From CAYSBE01 sp964429245 (GTDB lineage Bacteria > Bacteroidota > Bacteroidia > UKL13-3), in NCBI GenBank assembly GCA_964429245.1, contig CAYSBE010000061.1, forward strand, positions 1 through 15,884: a stretch of 15,884 bases of DNA, read 5' to 3'. Numbering within the stretch: the first letter of the stretch is position 1; each line of letters opens with the position of its first letter. Of the stretch, positions 1 through 6,840 are shown one piece after another. The notes below the pieces were generated by a model. The model was not told the DNA's origin and did no database searches. It saw only the letters and a program-made list of their open reading frames with translations. The position numbers and the translations under genes were made by a program.

Positions 1-138
1 GAAGTATTAACCCAACAGATTAGCGAAGGAGCAGAAGACACAGCGATAGATATGAACGGCAAGATGCAGGGCATGTACCACATGGTATTAACCCACAACG
101 GGCAAAGCTACCATGCAAAAGTGACGGTGATGAAATAA
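1..138 (+). CDS. C-terminal end of a T9SS-exported protein (type A sorting domain), 5' partial
   Basis: Frame 1 is open from the first base to a TAA at 136-138 and encodes the last 45 residues of a protein that starts outside the window. The tail has the pattern of the end of a Bacteroidota type A C-terminal sorting domain: a hydrophobic-polar strand (IDMNG), a G-x-Y turn (QGMYHMVL), a short polar loop (THNGQSY), and a final strand with basic and hydrophobic residues ending in K. By family knowledge this domain targets the protein through the type IX secretion system to the cell surface or medium. The segment is rich in Met and His, which is somewhat unusual. Cargo function cannot be inferred because the passenger lies upstream. 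A rho-independent terminator follows about 40 bases later. Confidence 0.7.
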   Translation, partial: EVLTQQISEGAEDTAIDMNGKMQGMYHMVLTHNGQSYHAKVTVMK

Positions 139-178
139 ACAGAGCACACTTTTTAAATAAAAATAAGTCAACTAAGAA

Positions 179-206
179 AGGCGAACCATGCGGTTCGCCT
201 TTTTTT
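179..206 (+). terminator. Rho-independent terminator of the T9SS cargo gene
   Basis: A perfect 9-bp stem (AGGCGAACC at 179-187, GGTTCGCCT at 192-200) with loop ATGC runs directly into seven T residues (200-206). It is GC-rich against an AT-rich background and lies 40 bases after the stop codon at 138, so it most likely ends transcription of the plus-strand gene. Confidence 0.9.
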
Positions 207-218
207 AGTTAATTACTG

Positions 219-289
219 GGAAGATTTTTTGAATTGGAATTTCAAGAAAAGTTGAAGATAAAATATGCATATGCAAATTGAAATCTTCC
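219..289. repeat. Inverted repeat between two convergent terminators
   Basis: GGAAGATTT at 219-227 is perfectly complementary to AAATCTTCC at 281-289. Between the arms lies a weaker AU-rich hairpin (225-249, including TTGAA/TTCAA around loop TTGGAAT) and the 8-base palindrome GCATATGC (267-274). No open reading frame is evident here. It may be a cruciform-prone spacer or a transcript-end structure; its function is unknown. Confidence 0.35.
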
Positions 290-291
290 AT

Positions 292-327
292 AAAAAACGC
301 CAGTACTTGAATTACAAATACTGGCGT
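292..327 (-). terminator. Rho-independent terminator of the acyl-CoA dehydrogenase gene / seven-gene block
   Basis: Read on the minus strand, ACGCCAGTA (327-319) pairs perfectly with TACTGGCGT (305-297) around a 13-base loop, followed by a run of T (complement of A 292-297). It lies about 22 bases downstream of the stop codon at 350-352. It faces the plus-strand terminator at 179-206, as expected for convergent transcription units. Confidence 0.85.
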
Positions 328-349
328 AATACATGTTGATGTAATAAAA

Positions 350-1489
350 TTATTTCAGTACTTCACGCGAAATAACGATGCGTTGTACTTCGGAGGTTCC
401 TTCGTAAATCTGGGTGATTTTTGCATCGCGCATCAAACGTTCAACGTGGTATTCTTTAACATAACCATAGCCACCGTGAACCTGCACAGCTTCGGTAGTA
501 ACCCACATCGCAGTTTCAGATGCAAATACTTTTGCCATAGCACTGGCCATGATATAATCCTGTCCGGCATCTTTCAATGCAGCTGCTTTTAAGCAAAGCA
601 ATCGTGCTGCTTCAATCTGCGTAGCCATATCAGCCAGTTTAAACTGGATAGCCTGATGGTGCATAATTTCTTTGCCAAAAGCCTTACGTTCTTTCGAATA
701 TTTTACAGACAGTTCGTAAGCACCGCTGGCTATCCCAAGGGCTTGGGCTGCAATACCTATACGACCGCCTGCAAGCACCTTCATGGCAAATTTAAATCCG
801 AAACCATCTTCGCCAATGCGATTTTCTTTAGGCACTTTCACATCTGTAAACATAATAGAGTGTGTATCGCTTCCACGAATACCCATTTTATCTTCTTTTC
901 TACCAACGGTAACACCAGGCCAGTTTTTCTCAACGATAAATGCATTGATACCTTTGTGACCTTTTTCAGGATAGGTTTGTGCAATAACCAAATAGTAAGT
1001 TGCCGAATTACCATTGGTAATCCAATTTTTAGTGCCATTTAAGATATAGTGATCACCTTTGTCTTCAGCAGTAGTGCGCTGTGAAGTAGCATCACTACCA
1101 GCTTCAGGCTCCGACAATAGAAATGCTCCGTGGCATTTTCCGCTGGCCATTGGTACCAGGTATTTTTGTTTTTGTTCTTCGCTTCCGTATGTTTCAAGAC
1201 CCCAACATACAAGGGAATTATTTACAGAAACCACGACAGATGCCGAAGCATCTACTTTAGATAACTCTTCCATTGCCAACACATAGCTGATGGTATCCAT
1301 ACCCGACCCGCCATATTTAGGATCAACCATCATGCCCATGAATCCCAATTCTCCAAGCTTTTTTACTTGCTCACCCGGAAACTCTTGTTTATCGTCACGC
1401 TCAATTACACCGGGCAATAATTCAGTTTGTGCAAAATCACGAGCTGCTTGTTGAACGGATAAATGTTCTTCTGTTAATTCAAAATTCAT
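350..1489 (-). CDS. Acyl-CoA dehydrogenase, butyryl/short-chain type
   Basis: This 379-residue flavoenzyme matches the full length of the acyl-CoA dehydrogenase family, which performs the FAD-dependent alpha,beta-dehydrogenation of acyl-CoA esters in beta-oxidation. The N-terminal helical domain (1-115) is followed by the beta domain with LSEPEAGSDA (125-134, family signature 1) and the flavin-contacting KNWITNG (154-160). The C-terminal helical domain carries QVHGGYG (336-342) and IYEGTSEVQR (361-370). E363 in YEGT aligns with the catalytic base of the short- and medium-chain enzymes. The early GSG loop and overall similarity favour a short-chain (butyryl-CoA) dehydrogenase, but chain length is an inference. 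No electron-transfer flavoprotein genes are in the window. The gene sits 84 bases after corA with its own candidate promoter and ends at a strong terminator, so it may be transcribed separately. Confidence 0.93.
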   Translation of the reverse strand: MNFELTEEHLSVQQAARDFAQTELLPGVIERDDKQEFPGEQVKKLGELGFMGMMVDPKYGGSGMDTISYVLAMEELSKVDASASVVVSVNNSLVCWGLETYGSEEQKQKYLVPMASGKCHGAFLLSEPEAGSDATSQRTTAEDKGDHYILNGTKNWITNGNSATYYLVIAQTYPEKGHKGINAFIVEKNWPGVTVGRKEDKMGIRGSDTHSIMFTDVKVPKENRIGEDGFGFKFAMKVLAGGRIGIAAQALGIASGAYELSVKYSKERKAFGKEIMHHQAIQFKLADMATQIEAARLLCLKAAALKDAGQDYIMASAMAKVFASETAMWVTTEAVQVHGGYGYVKEYHVERLMRDAKITQIYEGTSEVQRIVISREVLK

Positions 1490-1512
1490 AATTGAAAAAA
1501 TTAATTAGATGG

Positions 1513-1544
1513 CGAAAATATGCTTAGTATTGATGAATATCAAT
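1513..1544 (-). promoter_or_regulatory. Candidate Bacteroidota promoter for the acyl-CoA dehydrogenase gene, with overlapping inverted repeat
   Basis: On the minus strand, TATTTTCG (1520-1513) differs at one position from the TAnnTTTG -7 consensus, and ATTG (1544-1541) lies 20 bases upstream as a -33 element. The inverted repeat ATTGAT-N4-ATCAAT (1529-1544) covers the -33 element and could be a regulator site. The start codon is about 24 bases downstream of the -7 box. The region is AT-rich, so chance similarity is possible. Confidence 0.35.
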
Positions 1545-1573
1545 GAGAAATTGAAATTTAAAGTGGCAATAAA

Positions 1574-2470
1574 TTATATCCACCCATTTTTCTTGAAGTT
1601 CCTGTAAATCAGTAAAGTAATAAGAGTCATTGCCACCCAGACCAACGGATATCCCAGGGGGGTATACAGTTCGGGCATGTATTCAAAGTTCATTCCGTAT
1701 ACCCCAACAATGAAAGTAAGGGGTAAAAAGAAGGCTGAAAAAACAGTGAGTACCCGCATGACTTCATTTGTTTTTTGAGACGATAGGGATATATAAATAT
1801 TTAGCAAACCATTCATGCTTTCGTATAATTCTTCAACAAATGTATCGCTCCTTAGATAAACGTCTTTAAGGTCTTGAATGATGGTGGAGCGTTTTTGCAG
1901 TGCCATCAATTTATCTATTATTTCTTTGGAAAGATTTAATATTTTGCGGTATGAGTATACCCTTCGTTTAATGAGGTATAAGTTTTTTAACAAATCAGGG
2001 ATACGTTTTTTCAAAAATATTCGCGACTCATAGAAGTCGATTTCTTTATCCAAAGTTGTTATCGATACATCAAAACTTTGAATACAACATTTTACAAGTT
2101 TGGCAACCACTTCATGCAGATTATTGTGGTTTGAATATTTTTGGTACACATAATCAATATATTCTTGAGCATGATGATGAACCGTGATAATGTAATTTTG
2201 CCCCCATAAAATTCCAAGACCATGTGTAAGAGTTATTATGTTATCTGCATCTTTGGCGCACTTGGTATTTAAAAAACGACAAATTACAAAATGATTGTTT
2301 TCATCAAAAGATTCAAACTTGGGTAAGTGACTGTGTTCTTTGGCATCAATAATTGCAGTTTGCGGAATTTGATAATCTTGCGATAATTTTTCGAATTCGG
2401 AATCAAGCGGGTTGACAAGATTAATCCACGTAAAGCCATTGTTAATTGTAGAGGGATAAACCGTAATCAT
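1574..2470 (-). CDS. corA: CorA-family magnesium/divalent metal transporter
   Basis: The 298-residue product has the layout of CorA channels, which form inner-membrane homopentamers that take up Mg2+ (also Co2+ or Ni2+). The large cytoplasmic N-terminal domain (about 1-235) includes long helices in which lysine, arginine and aspartate alternate with hydrophobic residues. Two C-terminal membrane segments follow (about 238-258 and 274-292). The diagnostic G-M-N motif is at 259-261, at the end of the first segment, followed by the periplasmic loop FEYMPEL. The tail FKKNGW after the second segment is also typical. The gene starts 15 bases after the stop of the DUF4340-type gene, which suggests co-transcription with the gliding genes. 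Metal specificity cannot be read from the sequence. Confidence 0.93.
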   Translation of the reverse strand: MITVYPSTINNGFTWINLVNPLDSEFEKLSQDYQIPQTAIIDAKEHSHLPKFESFDENNHFVICRFLNTKCAKDADNIITLTHGLGILWGQNYIITVHHHAQEYIDYVYQKYSNHNNLHEVVAKLVKCCIQSFDVSITTLDKEIDFYESRIFLKKRIPDLLKNLYLIKRRVYSYRKILNLSKEIIDKLMALQKRSTIIQDLKDVYLRSDTFVEELYESMNGLLNIYISLSSQKTNEVMRVLTVFSAFFLPLTFIVGVYGMNFEYMPELYTPLGYPLVWVAMTLITLLIYRNFKKNGWI

Positions 2471-2485
2471 AGATGCAAAATATGC

Positions 2486-3511
2486 TTATTCCATCATATT
2501 TCTGTCTACAAAATCTCCTGAATGTTTAAATAGTTTACCAAATGCATATTGCTGAATAAGCATGATGGTTGGCTCGCCATTCATAAATGCATAATATTTT
2601 TCAGGGTCAATATCATTTGTTTGCATGGTATTTTCATCAAACTGGGCCTTGGTTCTGCGATCGGTTGCTTTCATATACACATTGAGCGAAATCGTTTCGT
2701 TATTTCGCAGATGCACTGAAATGTTGCAATAAGGTGTTGTGTTTTTTATTGAATCGGATTGTTGCTTTGGCATGTCATCCAAATAGCTCTCAGCATTTAA
2801 GTTGTTAAAAGAGGCAATATAATATCGGGTGAAATTCAGATCAGACGGAATAAGTTTGCCGCCTTTGTTGGTGTATACTTTAGGATTATTGCTTTCACAA
2901 TCAATATAAAAACCTGCATTGGGTTTGATGGGATATATAACTTCAATACTTGATATTTCTTCGGGTTGGAGTACGAATATTTCTTTGCTTTTCCACCGTT
3001 CGGGAATCACACTAAACCTTGGGGTGAGATAACCTACAAATCCCGGTATATGGGTAATAAAGGGTGAAGATGCGTTTTCTACCATCATAAATGTTCCGGT
3101 ATTGTCGGGTGTAGGGGTGCCTACATAAATGGTTTTCAAGAGGTTTTCTCCTGCATAAAATTCTGCTTTAATTCCCAGGGTTGATAAGTTGGCAATTGTA
3201 GAATTAAATTCGGTTTCAGCAATCGGGTTGCGTACTTCTACATCATGCATGGTAGCCTTAAGTAAATTGATTTTTTGTATATCGGCTTTAAATGCATTAT
3301 TGATATACCAAACGCCTGCTGTATTTTTTTCGATAAGTACTTTGTTGTTCTTTTTATCAGCTAAAAAAATGCGGGTTATGGATGCGGTATCTTTTATGGC
3401 AAAGTCTTTTCGCTCTGAACGGAAATTGCTAAACGGTTTATTGATGAATACAAAATAAATTATAGACAATACTGATAAAATGAGGATAAGGTATTTTAGA
3501 TTTTTATTCAT
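2486..3511 (-). CDS. Membrane-anchored DUF4340-type protein, possible GldFG partner
   Basis: This 341-residue protein has one N-terminal membrane segment (about 6-23) and a large extracytoplasmic domain. Features resembling DUF4340 are an aspartate/phenylalanine segment followed by a 'sitrIfLad' strand (about 36-51), VWYINN (67-72), a strand leading into YVG (around 129-131), and a segment with PRFSVIPERWKSKEIF (about 164-180). Family function is unknown. DUF4340 genes are often found beside ABC-2 permeases and GldG-like auxiliary proteins in many phyla. The same arrangement here, 47 bases after gldG, suggests an auxiliary subunit of the same membrane complex. It is followed after 15 bases by corA. 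The family call comes from pattern recall, not a search. Confidence 0.65.
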   Translation of the reverse strand: MNKNLKYLILILSVLSIIYFVFINKPFSNFRSERKDFAIKDTASITRIFLADKKNNKVLIEKNTAGVWYINNAFKADIQKINLLKATMHDVEVRNPIAETEFNSTIANLSTLGIKAEFYAGENLLKTIYVGTPTPDNTGTFMMVENASSPFITHIPGFVGYLTPRFSVIPERWKSKEIFVLQPEEISSIEVIYPIKPNAGFYIDCESNNPKVYTNKGGKLIPSDLNFTRYYIASFNNLNAESYLDDMPKQQSDSIKNTTPYCNISVHLRNNETISLNVYMKATDRRTKAQFDENTMQTNDIDPEKYYAFMNGEPTIMLIQQYAFGKLFKHSGDFVDRNMME

Positions 3512-3558
3512 GGGGACTGTATAAACTTCAAGTGTGTTTTTTTAGGTTAATTGTTGCT

Positions 3559-5280
3559 TCAGGCAGCATATTTTCTTTTACGAACCTGAGCATTAAGGTA
3601 TCCAAAAAATAAGATGATTAAAATCGGGAACAATATATTAATGAGTTGCCATTTAGTTTTGTCAGATTTTACAGCAGCTTTATCAAGCAAACGAAGGGTG
3701 ATTTCTTTTGAGCGGATTTCTATAAGTCCGCTGTCATCACATAAATAGTCAATACAGTTTAAAATAAATCGTTTGTTACCAAATTGCTGATTGGTGTAGC
3801 GGTTGTATCCAAGCGGATAAATTTCTCCTGTACTTTTTTTGCGTTGGTTTCTGATGACATCACCATCCGATACCACAATCATTTTGTTGTGTTCTATGCG
3901 TTCTTTAAATGGAAGTTCAGGATCAGGGGTAGCACCTGCTCGGTATTGAAAGATGGAGCTAAATGAGCCTTCAAGCAACACAGCCAACGGGAACCCATTA
4001 CCGGTAAATAACTCAGGATCGGGTTTTGATCGTACAATGGCAAGGTCAACACGTGCAGGTGCATTTATGATTCGTGAATATGGAGACGTGCGAAGCAGGA
4101 CCGTTTTTCTGATGTCTTTATTGGATGTAGTATCAATCGTACCCGCAAATTGAAACCATACCGGGTCGAGATTTTTTACGATAGGATGTTCCGTATCCGG
4201 ATTGGCTACCGGAAAGAATACCCAAGGCAACAACTTTTGTTGAGGCATTCCATTTTTCATCCCAGCAAGCACTGGAATAGCTTCGCACTGTAAATCCTGA
4301 ACGATATTGTAATTTACCCGCACCCCGTATCTAAAAAGAATATCGTCCAGATTAAGTTCGTATGATCCGGTAATAAACTGTGGCTCGGTTTGAAGGCTAT
4401 CCATATCGGCAATTTGCGTTTCCACCAACCACAATATTTTGCCACCATTCATTACATATTGGTCAAGTTTAAATTTATCGTAATCCGAAAAAGTTTGGGT
4501 AGGTCTTGCAATGATTAGTGCCGCAAATTTGTTGAGCTCAAGTGGTGGGAAATTTCCCAATGCAATGCGTTTAACATCATAGTACTGTTCGAGCTCTGCT
4601 CGGGCATCAGCTACTTCCCATTGGCCAAGTTCTCCGTGGTCGTCAATAAATGCAATGGTTGTTGCTTTTTTCTCCAACGCTTTGCGCAAGGCATTGGCAA
4701 TTTCGTATTCAATCAACTCGATAGAACTATTGATTACGTCCTCGGGATTGGCACCAAACTGTCCTTTTAAAAAATTAGCACCAATTTCTTTGCCTTTGTA
4801 ATAGAATACTGCACCGGGAACAATAATTTTTTGTGCGGATTCGTCATCTTTTTTTGTTTGCACATTAGTGGGCTGTAGTCCTTTGCTCACAAGTTCTTCA
4901 ATAATGTCTGCCGATTTTTTATTGTCAGCTTCGGCAAATGGATCAATAAATTCGTATTGAATATTTCCACCAGAATATGCGGCAAACTCATCAAGCATTT
5001 CCCTTACAGATTTGCTCATGCGCTTAAACCCAGCAGGAAACTCGCCCTCTAAATACACTTTTGCATAAAATACTTCATCAACTTGCTGGGCCATAGAAAT
5101 GCTTGCTTTGGATAAGGTGTAACGTTTCTCTTTTGTCAAATCAAATCGAAAGAAATAATAGGCTCCTACCAAGTTTATAAATATCAACGTGATGATAACC
5201 AATATGAGTTCAGTAATCGCTTGCGACTTAAAATTTCTTTTGGGTTCGGCAGTTTTTTGCTTAGTCATCTTATTTACCAT
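3559..5280 (-). CDS. gldG: GldG, gliding-motility ABC transporter auxiliary protein
   Basis: The 573 residues are close to the usual length of GldG (about 560). An N-terminal membrane anchor (about 22-44) is followed by FDLTKEKRYTLSKAS (46-60), the family's hallmark after the anchor. Next come an extracytoplasmic domain starting with a thioredoxin-like 'VYLEGEFPAGFKRM' segment, the ABC_transp_aux-type region (about 205-480), and a C-terminal membrane segment (about 545-563) with a basic tail. In Flavobacterium johnsoniae GldA, GldF and GldG form a probable ABC transporter required for gliding; its substrate is unknown. The ATG lies inside the end of gldF (7-base overlap, ATGGTAA), so translation is probably coupled. 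A second Met at residue 5 is an alternative start. No ATPase gene is adjacent. Confidence 0.9.
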   Translation of the reverse strand: MVNKMTKQKTAEPKRNFKSQAITELILVIITLIFINLVGAYYFFRFDLTKEKRYTLSKASISMAQQVDEVFYAKVYLEGEFPAGFKRMSKSVREMLDEFAAYSGGNIQYEFIDPFAEADNKKSADIIEELVSKGLQPTNVQTKKDDESAQKIIVPGAVFYYKGKEIGANFLKGQFGANPEDVINSSIELIEYEIANALRKALEKKATTIAFIDDHGELGQWEVADARAELEQYYDVKRIALGNFPPLELNKFAALIIARPTQTFSDYDKFKLDQYVMNGGKILWLVETQIADMDSLQTEPQFITGSYELNLDDILFRYGVRVNYNIVQDLQCEAIPVLAGMKNGMPQQKLLPWVFFPVANPDTEHPIVKNLDPVWFQFAGTIDTTSNKDIRKTVLLRTSPYSRIINAPARVDLAIVRSKPDPELFTGNGFPLAVLLEGSFSSIFQYRAGATPDPELPFKERIEHNKMIVVSDGDVIRNQRKKSTGEIYPLGYNRYTNQQFGNKRFILNCIDYLCDDSGLIEIRSKEITLRLLDKAAVKSDKTKWQLINILFPILIILFFGYLNAQVRKRKYAA

Positions 5281-6002
5281 TTACGAGAACCAAATACAAA
5301 TTTCGTAGCCCAGATAAATGCGGCATTTACAGATATAAAGTATGCCAAATCCCGGCTGTCTATTACACCCCTGCTTATGGATTGGTAATGCGCACTAATG
5401 CCCAATGCGGCAACTACACTGTCCCAGCTTCCCAGCAAATTGAAGTCGGCCAGCAAATCAAACAGTTCATAGAAAGAATAACACAAGAACATGGCCAGCA
5501 CAAATGCTACAATTTGATTTTCGGAAAGTGATGAAGCAAACAATCCAATACTTACAAATGTGGATGCTAATAAAAACAAACCAATGTATGATCCTATTGT
5601 TGCACCCATATCGATATTTCCTTTTGGTGAACCTAATTGGTAAACAGAATACACGTATAGGAATGTAGGTATCAGGGTGAAAATAACAAGAGCCACTCCG
5701 GCAAAATATTTACCCATAATAATTTGGATATCTGTAAGTGGTTTGGTGGTGATCACTTCAATGGTGCCGGTCTTTTTTTCTTCGCTAAACGAACGCATGG
5801 TGATGGCAGAAATAAGAAATATAAAAAGCCATGGAGCCATACTAAATAAGGCATCGAGATTGGCATAGCCAAGATCAAAAATATTGTAATCCGGAATTAC
5901 CCAAGTAAATAGCCCTGTGGCAATAAGGAATACAATCATCACCACATAAGCAATGAGTGAACTGAGAAAACTTCTTACTTCTTTCTTGAAGATAATGTAC
6001 AT
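5274..6002 (-). CDS. gldF: GldF, gliding-motility ABC-2-type permease
   Basis: This 242-residue integral membrane protein matches GldF in length and layout. There are about six membrane segments (roughly 12-32, 52-69, 100-120, 136-157, 162-182, 220-238). The cytoplasmic motif MRSFSEEKKTGTIEVITTKP (69-88), followed by LTDIQIIMGKYF, is the conserved ABC-2 permease coupling region between the second and third segments. It would form the membrane channel of the GldA-GldF-GldG system. It lies 43 bases after the inositol monophosphatase gene and overlaps gldG by 7 bases. The partner ATPase gldA is not in the window, and separate placement of gldA is also known in F. johnsoniae. Confidence 0.92.
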   Translation of the reverse strand: MYIIFKKEVRSFLSSLIAYVVMIVFLIATGLFTWVIPDYNIFDLGYANLDALFSMAPWLFIFLISAITMRSFSEEKKTGTIEVITTKPLTDIQIIMGKYFAGVALVIFTLIPTFLYVYSVYQLGSPKGNIDMGATIGSYIGLFLLASTFVSIGLFASSLSENQIVAFVLAMFLCYSFYELFDLLADFNLLGSWDSVVAALGISAHYQSISRGVIDSRDLAYFISVNAAFIWATKFVFGSRKW

Positions 6003-6045
6003 CGCACGATATTAATTGAAGAATGCAATGATACTAAACTTTTGA

Positions 6046-6840
6046 TTACTCATGGAAATGTTTAGATACGGTTTTTAGTAAGGCATCATGTAATGCAGAA
6101 GAGGACGCAATGATTTCTTTACCAAAAATAAAATCATTGGTACCACTAAAATCAGAAACCTTTCCGCCTGCTTGTTGCACAATAAATGCGCCACCACACA
6201 CATCCCACGGACTAAGTCCGTACTCAAAGAAACCATCAAATCTTCCACATGCTACGTATGCAAGGTCAACTGCGGCACTTCCCATTCTGCGCATTCCTTG
6301 TGTGCCAATTAAAAATTCGTGTAGGGTGTTCAGGTATTTTTGCATCAAATCAAAATCATAGTATGGAAATCCAGTAGCCAACAACGATTGTTTGAGGTGG
6401 GTATTTTTCTTTACGCTAATTTGCTTTCCATTGAGCATTGCAGGGCCATTTTCCCATGCATAAAATAGTTCATCCCGATTAATTTCGTATACCACACCGG
6501 CAATGGTTTGTCCACCACGCATTAATCCCACACTTACGCTGTATACGGGCAATCCATGTACAAAGTTGGTGGTTCCGTCAAGCGGATCAATTACCCACAT
6601 CCATTCTTTTTCTTCTGAATGTATGGTTTGTTCTTCGGTAATAAATCCTGCTTCGGGCAAAAGTTTGCTTAGTTTATCAACCAACATTTCTTCTGCTGTT
6701 TTATCTACATATGATACCAATTGATTAAAACTTTTTTCTTCTACCGTATTTCTATCAAAGGATAAAGATTCATTGGCAATGAACCTGCCTGTTTGTTTGG
6801 CAATATCACACAGCAGGAGGCAGCGTTGTTCGTCTGTCAT
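6046..6840 (-). CDS. Inositol monophosphatase family protein (SuhB/IMPase-like)
   Basis: The 264 residues have the full length and motifs of the Mg2+-dependent, Li+-sensitive inositol monophosphatase family, a cytoplasmic phosphatase group. The metal-binding signature includes the glutamate pair in ITEEQT (E69/E70) and D85, D88, G89 and T90 in WVIDPLDGTTNF. The C-terminal signature is PWDVCGGAFIVQQAGG (211-226), with D213 as the third metal ligand. The family includes inositol-1-phosphatases, histidinol-phosphatases and PAP phosphatases. The long IDPLDGTTNF match favours the inositol/SuhB type, but the substrate is not proven. The ATG directly abuts the TAA of the OmpA-like gene (no spacer), so translational coupling is likely. 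Context with an outer-membrane protein and gldFG does not itself explain the enzyme's role. Confidence 0.92.
   Translation of the reverse strand: MTDEQRCLLLCDIAKQTGRFIANESLSFDRNTVEEKSFNQLVSYVDKTAEEMLVDKLSKLLPEAGFITEEQTIHSEEKEWMWVIDPLDGTTNFVHGLPVYSVSVGLMRGGQTIAGVVYEINRDELFYAWENGPAMLNGKQISVKKNTHLKQSLLATGFPYYDFDLMQKYLNTLHEFLIGTQGMRRMGSAAVDLAYVACGRFDGFFEYGLSPWDVCGGAFIVQQAGGKVSDFSGTNDFIFGKEIIASSSALHDALLKTVSKHFHE

Noticed and set aside
656..1286. Plus-strand frames inside the acyl-CoA dehydrogenase gene (656-1042, 1059-1286)
   Set aside because: They overlap a full-length conserved enzyme on the other strand and have no recognisable domains.
3559..6002. A complete gliding ABC transporter locus including GldA
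   Set aside because: No protein with Walker A, signature and Walker B motifs of an ABC ATPase is encoded in the window.
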